DNA of 64,000 bases from Siphonobacter sp. SORGH_AS_0500 (GTDB taxonomy: Bacteria; Bacteroidota; Bacteroidia; Cytophagales; Spirosomataceae): contig NZ_NHPP01000010.1 of assembly GCF_002838835.1 (NCBI RefSeq), positions 62,001 through 126,000 of the forward strand, read 5' to 3'. Positions 1-7,532 of this stretch are shown piece by piece. The notes beneath the pieces are model-generated. The model searched no databases. It was not told the DNA's origin and saw nothing but the letters and a program-made list of their open reading frames with translations. Position numbers and translations under genes: made by a program. Within the stretch, counting starts at the first letter, position 1, and each line of letters starts with the position of its first letter.

Positions 1-38
1 TCCTGAACCGTCATTAGTGTAAGCGTATTCTTCTTCGG

Positions 39-572
39 ATGATTAAAAAAGTAGTGTTAGTGGGCCCGGAATCTACGGGTAAAAGCACGCTGGCCCGCCG
101 CCTGGCAGAGCATTTTAATACCGTTCTGGTGGAGGAATATGGCCGGATTTACTGCGAAAAATTTGGGAATGACTGTGATGCCATGGATCACTGCCATATT
201 GCCGCCGGCCAACTTTTTCTCGAAGAGCAGGCGTTGCCTAATGCCCGGCATGGTCTTCTCATTTGTGATACAGATTTGTTGGTTACCCAAACTTTTGCAG
301 AACTATACCTGGGGCAGTCGCCGGAGCTGATTCAAAAATGGGCGGCCAGTCAGTTTTATGATTTGTATCTATTGTTGAATACGGATGTACCCTGGATCAA
401 CGACAGTATTCGTTTATTTGCAGATCGGCGGCAATGGCATTTTGATCGGCTGAAAGCTTTACTCGAAGAGCAACAACGGCCTTACGTCATCATTTCAGGC
501 GATTATGAGCAACGTTTCAGGCAAGCGATTCGAGAAATTGAGGCAATTCTCAAACCAGAAACAATACTTTGA
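39..572 (+). CDS. NadR-like nicotinamide riboside kinase / AAA ATPase
   Basis: A 177-residue P-loop protein resembling the C-terminal kinase domain of NadR (AAA_28 family), which phosphorylates nicotinamide riboside to NMN in NAD salvage. The Walker A motif GPESTGKST is at residues 9-17. There is no adenylyltransferase domain, so this is the stand-alone kinase form common in Bacteroidota, often next to the PnuC transporter. Any upstream gene must end within the first 20 bases of the window, because all three forward frames stop there; a pnuC partner is possible but not visible. The start is ATG at 39. Function is inferred from family resemblance. Confidence 0.8.
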   Translation: MIKKVVLVGPESTGKSTLARRLAEHFNTVLVEEYGRIYCEKFGNDCDAMDHCHIAAGQLFLEEQALPNARHGLLICDTDLLVTQTFAELYLGQSPELIQKWAASQFYDLYLLLNTDVPWINDSIRLFADRRQWHFDRLKALLEEQQRPYVIISGDYEQRFRQAIREIEAILKPETIL

Positions 573-690
573 GGTATTAATAAAGAAGTTTCTTTTAAAC
601 CTGGACCATCCTATTGGTGTCTGGTATGAAAGTAAAATTTATCAGCGTTTTTTTCGTTAAAGTAGTTAGTATTTGAATTGTATAAAAGAC

Positions 691-1311
691 ATGAAACGTA
701 TCTCAAAATCGCTCCTGCTTTTGGTATGCAGCGTTGGACTTTTGGCAGCCTGCGAGCGTGATCCCGTTAATGACCTGGACCCTAAGGACTCTCAGGTATT
801 CATTACCAACCACGCGACTACCAATTTTACGGGTTATAAAACCTTTTCGATCCCCGATTCGGTGTTGGTAGTAGAAAATGAAAAATCAACGAAAATGGTA
901 CGTACCCAGGATCTGATTTTCATTGACCGCATTATTACTAATTTGACTAATCGGGCTTTACCCGCGTGCTCGTAACGCCAAGCCCGATCTGGAGGTAACT
1001 CCCGCTCAAATCAGCTACTCGCAGTCGGGGTATGTGCCTACGTATAACCCTTGGTATTATGATCCTATTGGGGCTATGGGAATGGCTATGGGTATGGTTA
1101 CGGCTACGGTTACGCTCCGTATTACAGCTATTACTCGTACAGCGAAAACTACTGGTACATTCGTATCGCCGACGTTAAAAATGTAAGCAACAATCAGGCT
1201 ACGGTTGTTTGGGACGCCCAGATTCGCGGGGACGGAATTTATGATACTTCATCCGTAGGAACAGTGGTGGATGGCATATTTGCTCAGTCTACTTACTTGA
1301 AAGCCAATTAA
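691..1311 (+). pseudogene. DUF4136-type lipoprotein, broken by two frameshifts
   Basis: The start is ATG at 691. It opens with a lipoprotein signal (MKRISKSLLLL, lipobox LLAAC), then a DUF4136-like sequence with VFITNHATTNF and GYKTFSIPDSV. The first frame stops at 975. The protein continues in another frame from about 957 (ARNAKPDLEVTPAQISYS, NPWYYDP) and again from about 1070 in a third frame, giving a Gly-Tyr-rich stretch and then YWYIRIADVKN and the stop at 1309-1311. The second break is explained by one lost C (Asp-Pro-Tyr-Trp-Gly would be restored). The first looks like one extra G. Probably an outer-membrane-anchored lipoprotein of unknown role. A barrel protein follows 21 bases downstream. 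Confidence 0.7.
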
Positions 1312-1332
1312 TTGTATTAATCTAGTCTTCTT

Positions 1333-2019
1333 ATGAAACGCCTATTATTGCTGGCTTTTGTTGGCTTGTCTTTCGGGGTAAGTGCTCAGCAAAACCCAGG
1401 ACATTATAATAAACAGGATTACGAGTATCGCAGTGTTCCGACTCGTACAATGAAATCTCCTTTCGAACGGTATACGCACTATCAGATTACCGCCCGCTAT
1501 GGCGTAGCCTCGCCGCTGGGAAGTTTGAAAGATTATGCCGGAGGAATGGCTAAGTATCATTACAATCTTTCAGGAGAGTTCGTAACGCCGAAGAATTACT
1601 CCTTCGGTTTGCAGTTCAATTATTCCTATTTCAAGGATCGATTGCCCCGCCGGATTTATACCTCGGGTAATCAGGACATTTCCTCTATTGAAACGCACTC
1701 GTTGGGAGCTACTTCATTTCATGCTTTTGGGAAGTACCATTTCGCGTCACCGAATGCCCCCGTTCGGCCTTACGCCATGTTAGGTTTGGGAGCTACCGGT
1801 ATGCGGAATCTGACTTATTACGGCTACCTGGAAGATGGAAAAAGCACGCTGGCGTTTAGTGGTCAGGCTGGGGTAGGAGCCCGTTTCCTGTTTGCTAAAA
1901 ATGGAAACTTCGGAGCCGACGTTCAGGCTACTTATTTTTACTCGCCTTTCAAAAGTAGCTATGTATCTAATGTAGCAAATGTATCGGCTTCGGCTGGTTT
2001 GTTTTACCGCTGGTGGTAA
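1333..2019 (+). CDS. Outer membrane beta-barrel protein
   Basis: 228 residues with a cleavable signal peptide (MKRLLLLAFVGLSFGVSAQ), then alternating aromatic and polar segments typical of an 8-10-strand small barrel (OMP_b-brl class). Examples are SFGLQFNYSYF and PYAMLGLGATGM, and the C-terminus ends in aromatic residues (GLFYRWW), as outer-membrane proteins often do. It follows the DUF4136 lipoprotein directly and ends at a strong terminator, so the two probably share a transcript. No specific substrate can be assigned. Confidence 0.75.
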   Translation: MKRLLLLAFVGLSFGVSAQQNPGHYNKQDYEYRSVPTRTMKSPFERYTHYQITARYGVASPLGSLKDYAGGMAKYHYNLSGEFVTPKNYSFGLQFNYSYFKDRLPRRIYTSGNQDISSIETHSLGATSFHAFGKYHFASPNAPVRPYAMLGLGATGMRNLTYYGYLEDGKSTLAFSGQAGVGARFLFAKNGNFGADVQATYFYSPFKSSYVSNVANVSASAGLFYRWW

Positions 2020-2036
2020 GCTCATACACGTTTAGA

Positions 2037-2072
2037 AAAAGCCGCTGAGTTACTCAACTTAGCGGCTTTTTT
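2037..2072 (+). terminator. Rho-independent terminator after barrel protein
   Basis: A hairpin of gccgctgagt paired with acttagcggc (one G-T pair), preceded by A residues and followed by a T-run, 18 bases after the stop of the barrel gene. Confidence 0.85.
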
Positions 2073-2212
2073 ATGGATAATTACTAGAATTTTGAGTGAA
2101 AAAGTTATCAGAATATCTAATGTGAAGTAATTGTTAACCAGTGAGTTAGAACTTTATTGATATAGTAAAATGAAATTCAAGCGTGGGTCACAGATAGGCG
2201 GTAGTTTGCAGC

Positions 2213-3064
2213 ATGGATGTACGCACGCATTTTCGCACCATTGTCCTGTCGGATATTCACCTGGGTTCGAAGGGAGCCAAGGCCCGGGAGGTCACCGCTT
2301 TTCTTAAGCAGTATACCTGCGATAAGCTTATTCTCAACGGCGATATTATTGATGGCTGGCAGCTAAAAAAATACGGCAATAGCTGGAAGAAAAAGCATAC
2401 TTCGTTCTTTCGTCAGGTCCTTAAAATGATTGAGGCCTACGACACGAAAGTCATTTATCTAAGGGGTAATCACGATGATTTTCTGGATCATGTGTTACCC
2501 ATCAAAGTTGGAAAGTACTTTTCCATCCGCCGGGATTATATCCTCAAAACCCAGAAAAACCAGCAATATTACGTCACCCACGGCGACATTTTTGACCGTA
2601 TTACCACGCACCTGAAATGGCTGGCTTACGTAGGCGACGTAGGGTATAACCTGCTGCTGGGAATCAATAAGTTTTATAACCACTGGCGGGCCTGGCGTGG
2701 ATTGCCTTATTACTCCCTTTCGCAGGAAATCAAGCATAAAGTCAAAGCGGCGGTTAATTACATCTCCGATTTTGAAGAGAAACTAGCTGATCTGGCTGAG
2801 TCCAAAGGATGCACTGGGATCATATGTGGGCACATTCACCAACCCTCCATTCGCATGATCGGTTCTGTACAATATCTGAATTCCGGTGATTGGGTGGAAT
2901 CACTTTCGGCTTTGGTGGAAGATCACGAAGGAAACTGGAACCTGCTTTATTATACGCCCATTTCTTCGAATTTACCCCTGGAAGAAGAAATATCTGAAGA
3001 CGATCAGGAACAGGAAGATGACATTCTCAAAAGCCTTATATCTTTGAGTTCAGTCAAAGGCTAA
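2213..3064 (+). CDS. LpxH-like UDP-2,3-diacylglucosamine diphosphatase / metallophosphoesterase
   Basis: 283 residues of the calcineurin-like phosphoesterase fold. Metal-binding motifs in order are DIH (14-16), GDIID (43-47), GNHDD (85-89), HGD near 125 and GHIH near 206. The opening LSDIHLGSKG and the GNHDD segment match the LpxH/LpxH2-like group, which cleaves UDP-diacylglucosamine in lipid A synthesis. The C-terminus is an acidic tail. The downstream glycosyltransferase starts 3 bases after its stop, so they form a translationally linked pair, probably in envelope glycolipid synthesis. The exact substrate is an inference. Confidence 0.75.
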   Translation: MDVRTHFRTIVLSDIHLGSKGAKAREVTAFLKQYTCDKLILNGDIIDGWQLKKYGNSWKKKHTSFFRQVLKMIEAYDTKVIYLRGNHDDFLDHVLPIKVGKYFSIRRDYILKTQKNQQYYVTHGDIFDRITTHLKWLAYVGDVGYNLLLGINKFYNHWRAWRGLPYYSLSQEIKHKVKAAVNYISDFEEKLADLAESKGCTGIICGHIHQPSIRMIGSVQYLNSGDWVESLSALVEDHEGNWNLLYYTPISSNLPLEEEISEDDQEQEDDILKSLISLSSVKG

Positions 3065-3067
3065 GGT

Positions 3068-4156
3068 ATGCGAATTCTTTTTTTTATTCAGGGCGAAGGT
3101 CGGGGCCATCAGACCCAGGCTATTGCGATGGCCGAGATCCTGCAAAAAGCCGGACATGAATTAGTAGGAGCAATTGTCGGCACAACCCAGGGCCGGGGCA
3201 TTCCGGTCTTACTCGAAAAACACCTGTCGGTAGAGATGCGGGCTTTCCCTAGTCCGGCTTTGCTCTATAGCGAAAAAAGTAAATCGTTAGCCGTCTGGAA
3301 AACCTTTTGGGAAAACCTCAAACAGGGTAGCGTTTATATGCAGCAGGCGGGTAAAGTGGAGGCCTATATTCAGGAAAAACGTCCTGATGTGATTATCAAT
3401 TTTTACGAAATGCTTTGCGGCTTATGGCGATTTCGGTATAAATCCAGTATTCCGGTGCTTTCCATTGCCCACCAATATTTATTACAGCATTCGCAGTTTA
3501 GACTTCCTACCAGTAGTTTTCTTCATCACCGCATTGTCAATACGGTTACCCGACTTTCAGCGTTGGGAACTACTCGTAAACTGGCTCTTTCCTTTTACGA
3601 AATGCCTGATGACACGAAGCAGGATATTTACGTCATCCCTCCTTTACTGCGAGCAGAGGTAAAGGATTTAGTCCCGCAAAAAGAGGATTTTATTCTGGCC
3701 TATATGACTCATTATAAGCTGGAAGATGACCTGCGGGATTGGTGCCGTCGCCATCCAGAAACAACCGTAGTAGCTTTCTGGGCTCATCCGCAAGCTCAAA
3801 AAATTGAAACGCCCTTACCCAATTACAGCCTGCATCGCGTGGATGCTCATTTATTTCTGGATGCCATGCGTCGTTGCCGGGGATTGGTGAGTACTTCGGG
3901 TTTTGAAGCCATTTGTGAAGCGATGTATCTGGGTAAGCCCGTGATGCTTTTTCCTACGCCCCAGCATTTTGAGCAGGCCGTTAATGCCATTGATGCCGCT
4001 CGGGCGGGAGCAGGAATTCAGGCCACTTCTTTCCTTGAAATGGATCGATTTCTCGATTACCTGCCTACTCACCAGCCCATTGAAGACACCTTTCGCCTTT
4101 GGCAGCATCAATTGGAAGAAAAAATCAGGCAGCAACTAGTCGCCGTTACTGGCTGA
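3068..4156 (+). CDS. Glycosyltransferase family protein (MurG/UGT-like GT-B fold)
   Basis: 362 residues beginning MRILFFIQGEGRGHQTQA, the glycine-rich N-terminal loop of GT-B glycosyltransferases of the UDP-glucuronosyltransferase/MurG type. A C-terminal donor-binding segment has LVSTSGFEAICEAMYLGKPVMLFPTP, where the Ser-Gly-Glu pattern contacts the nucleotide-sugar. No signal peptide, so it acts in the cytoplasm or at the inner membrane face. It is 3 bases from the phosphoesterase upstream and overlaps by 21 bases the 3' end of the convergent PPK2 gene. Confidence 0.75.
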   Translation: MRILFFIQGEGRGHQTQAIAMAEILQKAGHELVGAIVGTTQGRGIPVLLEKHLSVEMRAFPSPALLYSEKSKSLAVWKTFWENLKQGSVYMQQAGKVEAYIQEKRPDVIINFYEMLCGLWRFRYKSSIPVLSIAHQYLLQHSQFRLPTSSFLHHRIVNTVTRLSALGTTRKLALSFYEMPDDTKQDIYVIPPLLRAEVKDLVPQKEDFILAYMTHYKLEDDLRDWCRRHPETTVVAFWAHPQAQKIETPLPNYSLHRVDAHLFLDAMRRCRGLVSTSGFEAICEAMYLGKPVMLFPTPQHFEQAVNAIDAARAGAGIQATSFLEMDRFLDYLPTHQPIEDTFRLWQHQLEEKIRQQLVAVTG

Positions 4157-5038
4157 TTGTTTTTTGATGATATTGATAAACTTAGAGAGTTCCTCCTGAC
4201 GGGCTGGGCTAGATTCGGGATAACTCATAGGCAAAGTTTTGAGCTTTTCCAGAATAAGTTGACTAACAATGAGTCGCATGTTTTTCTTATCGTCCGCCGG
4301 AATAACGTACCAGGGAGCTTTGGGTGTAGAGGTCTGGTTGATGACTTCCTCGTAGGCCTCTTGATAGTCGTCCCAATATTCCCGTTCTTTTACGTCGTTT
4401 TCCTCAAACTTCCAGTTTTTAGAAACGTCTTCAATCCGGCTGATGAGGCGTTTGCCCTGTTCTTCTTTAGAAACATTGAGGAAGAATTTCATGATGTGAA
4501 TGCCATTCCGCACCAGATACTTCTCATAATTGGCAATATCCTTATAACGATGTTTGAAGAGTTTGTCCAGGTCTTTGGTCAACTCTTCGGGTAATCGCTG
4601 GGTATCAAGAATGATCTCGGGATGAACTTTTGTCACCAGAACTTCTTCGTAATAACTCCGGTTGAAAATGCCAATGGTGCCCCGCTGTGGAGCCCGGAGG
4701 CTGGTTCGCCAGAGGAAGTCGTGTTCCAGTTCGAGCGTAGAAGGACGTTTGAAGTTATGAATCTCCACGCCGAAGGGATTCACTCCACTCATGACGTGCC
4801 CAATGGTGCCATCTTTACCCGCCGCGTCCATGGCCTGAAAGATGAGTAATAAACCAAAGCGGTTATGAGCGTACATGCGGCTTTGCAGCTCGTCAATCTC
4901 TTCGCGGTATTCCGCTAAAAGGCTTTCGTACTCTTCCTTCGTTTTGTAGAGATCCTTGATTTGAGTCGAATGGTCTTTGATTTTAAATTTGTCAGAACCC
5001 GTTATGCAAAACGGTTTGGTATCGAGATTTAATTTCAT
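4136..5038 (-). CDS. ppk2: Polyphosphate kinase 2 family protein
   Basis: 300 residues of the PPK2 family, which transfers phosphate between polyphosphate and nucleotides. The Walker A-like loop MDAAGKDG is at residues 70-77, followed by GVNPFGVEIHNFKRPS and HDFLWR, and the conserved GIFNRSYYEEVLV at 123-135. Length and motif order fit the one-domain forms that phosphorylate AMP or ADP; the class I/III choice cannot be settled by eye. The stop lies inside the end of the convergent glycosyltransferase gene (21-base overlap). Confidence 0.9.
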   Translation of the reverse strand: MKLNLDTKPFCITGSDKFKIKDHSTQIKDLYKTKEEYESLLAEYREEIDELQSRMYAHNRFGLLLIFQAMDAAGKDGTIGHVMSGVNPFGVEIHNFKRPSTLELEHDFLWRTSLRAPQRGTIGIFNRSYYEEVLVTKVHPEIILDTQRLPEELTKDLDKLFKHRYKDIANYEKYLVRNGIHIMKFFLNVSKEEQGKRLISRIEDVSKNWKFEENDVKEREYWDDYQEAYEEVINQTSTPKAPWYVIPADDKKNMRLIVSQLILEKLKTLPMSYPESSPARQEELSKFINIIKKQSASNGD

Positions 5039-5139
5039 ACAGATAGGGAATGTTGGACTGCTCTAAATTGCTTGAATTAAGGTAATAATATTCTTTTACT
5101 TAGGTAAACTATCCTGGTTCTGTTCCTGTTATCTATCTA

Positions 5140-5820
5140 ATGAAAACAATATTTCGAACGCTCAAACTAAGTCTCCTGTCTGTGGCCACGCTCTTTGCGT
5201 GCCAGTCGCCGGCTCAGGAGCAGAAGAAAGCTATGACAACGGATAAACCTCTGCCTAAAACAACCGTACAAGTACCCGCTGGACTCGAAGTAGCCACCTT
5301 AGGATCGGGCTGTTTCTGGTGTACCGAAGCGGTCTTTCAACGGTTGGATGGTGTAGTAAAAGTAGAATCAGGTTATTCCGGTGGTTTTGTGGAAAATCCT
5401 TCCTACAAAGACGTTTGCACCGGTCGAACCGGACACGCTGAAGTAACGAACATTACTTACGATCCCAAGAAAATCAGCTTTGCTGATCTGTTAGCCGTTT
5501 TCTGGCGGACACACGACCCAACCACAGTTGATCGGCAGGGAAATGACGAAGGGCCTCAGTATCGTTCGGCCATTTTCTATCATAACGAAAAACAGAAAGA
5601 AGAAGCCGAACACTGGAAGAAAGAAGTAGACAAGGCCAAGATTTACCCCGATCCGCTGGTGACGGAAATTACGCCTTTTACTAATTTTTATAAAGCCGAA
5701 GCTTACCACCAGGATTATTACAACCAGAATGGCCGTCAGCCTTACTGTTTGTTTGTGGTAAGACCCAAGGTTGAAAAGTTTGAGAAAGTTTTCAAGGATA
5801 AACTCAAACAACATGACTAA
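5140..5820 (+). CDS. msrA: Peptide-methionine (S)-S-oxide reductase, lipoprotein form
   Basis: 226 residues. MsrA repairs oxidised methionine in proteins. The catalytic motif GCFWC is at residues 57-61 (Cys58 nucleophile), followed by GYSGG, TGHAEV, the HDPTT segment and YHQDYY. An N-terminal lipoprotein signal with Cys21 (TLFACQS) places the enzyme in the periplasm, unlike the cytoplasmic E. coli enzyme. It stands alone between a divergent PPK2 gene and its own terminator. Confidence 0.93.
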   Translation: MKTIFRTLKLSLLSVATLFACQSPAQEQKKAMTTDKPLPKTTVQVPAGLEVATLGSGCFWCTEAVFQRLDGVVKVESGYSGGFVENPSYKDVCTGRTGHAEVTNITYDPKKISFADLLAVFWRTHDPTTVDRQGNDEGPQYRSAIFYHNEKQKEEAEHWKKEVDKAKIYPDPLVTEITPFTNFYKAEAYHQDYYNQNGRQPYCLFVVRPKVEKFEKVFKDKLKQHD

Positions 5821-5842
5821 TCAGTTTCGTCTGATGGAAAAG

Positions 5843-5870
5843 TCCCTGCCTTCACCCGCAGGGATTTTTT
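5843..5870 (+). terminator. Terminator after msrA
   Basis: A perfect 7-base stem (tccctgc / gcaggga) with an 8-base loop, followed by a run of six T, 22 bases after the msrA stop. Confidence 0.85.
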
Positions 5871-5908
5871 GTTTACACCCTACAAAACCTAAATTCGCAG
5901 CTTATTTT

Positions 5909-6060
5909 ATTTGTTTTCAGTTTGCGGAGGTCTGTTTTCAGTTGACGATAACCAGAAACGTACCCGGCTTAATGCTTTGTGAAACGCTGTGTTGAGACCT
6001 TGGGTCTTCAGGGTAAAACTGAAAACGATTAATCACAAACTGGAAATTGAAAACGGAAAA
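5909..6060. repeat. Imperfect inverted spacer with T/G-rich and A/C-rich arms
   Basis: The left arm uses ttttcag/gtttgc words (about 5910-5950). The right arm (about 6013-6060) uses their complements: aaactgaaaac, cacaaactgg, gaaaacggaaaac. It lies directly before panB. Similar spacers occur at 25691-25818, 27020-27108, 37751-37829, 48298-48370, 48908-48974, 50066-50148 and 54388-54456. Confidence 0.5.
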
Positions 6061-6065
6061 CTACT

Positions 6066-6884
6066 ATGTCTGTTCATAATCCTGATATTAAGCGGGTTAC
6101 TACGCATACCCTGCAAGAATTAAAATCCAAAGGCGAACGAATCAGTTGTTTAACGGCCTATGATTACTCCATGGCCAAGCTTATCGATGCGGCTGGCGTA
6201 GAAGTTATTCTCGTAGGAGATTCCGCTTCGAACGTGATGGCGGGGCATGAAACCACCTTGCCTATTACCCTTGACCAAATGATTTACCACGCTCAGTCGG
6301 TGGTTCGGGCCGTGAAGCGAGCCCTGGTCGTAGTGGATTTACCCTTTGGCAATTACCAGGGAAACTCCGAAGAAGCCCTGCGTTCGGCTATTCGGATTAT
6401 GAAAGAATCGGGAGCTCATGCCGTGAAACTGGAAGGCGGAGCCGAGATAAAAGAATCCATTGCTCGGGTGCTGAGTGCAGGTATTCCAGTAATGGGACAT
6501 TTGGGATTGACCCCGCAATCTATTTACAAATTTGGCACTTATGCTGTGCGAGCAAAGGAAGAAGCAGAAGCTCAAAAACTGCGTGACGATGTTCGTTTGC
6601 TGGAGGAGTTAGGTTGTTTTTCTTACGTTCTCGAAAAGATTCCGGCTCAGTTGGCCGCTGAAGTTACGGCTTCGGTGCACATTCCTAGTATTGGAATTGG
6701 AGCTGGGGGCGGTTGCGATGGTCAAATTCTGGTCATGCACGACATGTTAGGAATTAATCAGGAGTTTAAACCGCGTTTTCTGCGTCGCTATGCCAATGTC
6801 GCCGAGGTGATTCAACAGGCAGTATCGAGTTACGTAGACGATGTGAAAACGAAAGACTTTCCTTCGGCAGCGGAGGAGTATTAA
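6066..6884 (+). CDS. panB: 3-methyl-2-oxobutanoate hydroxymethyltransferase
   Basis: 272 residues of PanB, the first committed enzyme of pantothenate synthesis (ketoisovalerate plus methylene-THF gives ketopantoate). Conserved segments in order: [34 protein letters not shown] (metal and ketoacid binding), [19 protein letters not shown] and [21 protein letters not shown]. Full length. Its substrate, ketoisovalerate, is made by the ilv enzymes encoded at 44-50 kb. A DUF2905 membrane protein starts 12 bases downstream. Confidence 0.95.
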   Translation: MSVHNPDIKRVTTHTLQELKSKGERISCLTAYDYSMAKLIDAAGVEVILVGDSASNVMAGHETTLPITLDQMIYHAQSVVRAVKRALVVVDLPFGNYQGNSEEALRSAIRIMKESGAHAVKLEGGAEIKESIARVLSAGIPVMGHLGLTPQSIYKFGTYAVRAKEEAEAQKLRDDVRLLEELGCFSYVLEKIPAQLAAEVTASVHIPSIGIGAGGGCDGQILVMHDMLGINQEFKPRFLRRYANVAEVIQQAVSSYVDDVKTKDFPSAAEEY

Positions 6885-6896
6885 TCAGCAAAAGGC

Positions 6897-7121
6897 ATGA
6901 ATCCAAACTTGGGCAAAGGACTGATCATTCTGGGCGGGATTGTAATGGTACTGGGAATCGTGATCTACTTTTTTCACGATAAACTGCACTGGATAGGACG
7001 ATTACCCGGCGATCTACGTCTGGAGCGGGAAAACGTTCGGATTTACATGCCCATTGCTACCTGCATCCTCGTAACCATCATTCTCAATGTAATCTTGTGG
7101 CTGATTCGTCGCTTGTTTTAG
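6897..7121 (+). CDS. DUF2905 family small membrane protein
   Basis: 74 residues with two hydrophobic segments (about 8-25 and 50-70) separated by the family hallmark GRLPGDLRLERENVRIYMP. Function unknown. It is 12 bases after panB and probably cotranscribed. Confidence 0.85.
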   Translation: MNPNLGKGLIILGGIVMVLGIVIYFFHDKLHWIGRLPGDLRLERENVRIYMPIATCILVTIILNVILWLIRRLF

Positions 7122-7478
7122 CTTTTAGAAACGGGCTAAAATTTATAATTGTCAGACTTCAATACACTGATTGGGAATCGGAGGGTAAGACAGATACATT
7201 CTTTCGTTCAAGCCTGTTCTCTCGAACGAAAGGAGAGCCCTTCTTTAAAACGGGTAGGCTTCGAGGTCGATAAGAAATCACTTACGAAAGATAACATTGA
7301 CTAAGAATTTACAGAATAATTCTGTCGAGTTGCTGTTTGGTAATAAAATGAAGACATAATGTAACAAAAGCTCCCAATTTGTCCGATTTTTGTGGAATTA
7401 TATTCCCATTGATGGGGAAAAGTGTTGAAAAGTGAAAGGCATATAGCTTAGCTTCGAAAGGTTAATGAATAGTTAATA
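7122..7478. other. Non-coding gap, no gene seen
   Basis: 357 bases between the DUF2905 gene and the bidirectional hairpin. An inverted pair around ttcgttcaag and ctcgaacgaaagg (about 7202-7231) is the only structure seen. No open frame with a plausible product and no RNA gene recognised. Confidence 0.4.
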
Positions 7479-7526
7479 TACATAGCAAAGCCCCAGCACT
7501 TCAAAGAGCTGGGGCTTTGCTATGTA
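7479..7526 (-). terminator. Long perfect hairpin terminating the TonB receptor gene
   Basis: 19-base perfect arms (7479-7497 and 7508-7526) with a 10-base loop. It starts 7 bases beyond the stop of the receptor gene. The core ccccagc/gctgggg is flanked by A/T-rich arms. Unusually long and perfect for a terminator; it may act on both strands. Confidence 0.75.
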
Positions 7527-7532
7527 CTGGTT

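Noticed and set aside
4157..4849. Plus-strand open frames opposite ppk2
   Set aside because: They are antisense shadows of a well-conserved gene and have no family resemblance.
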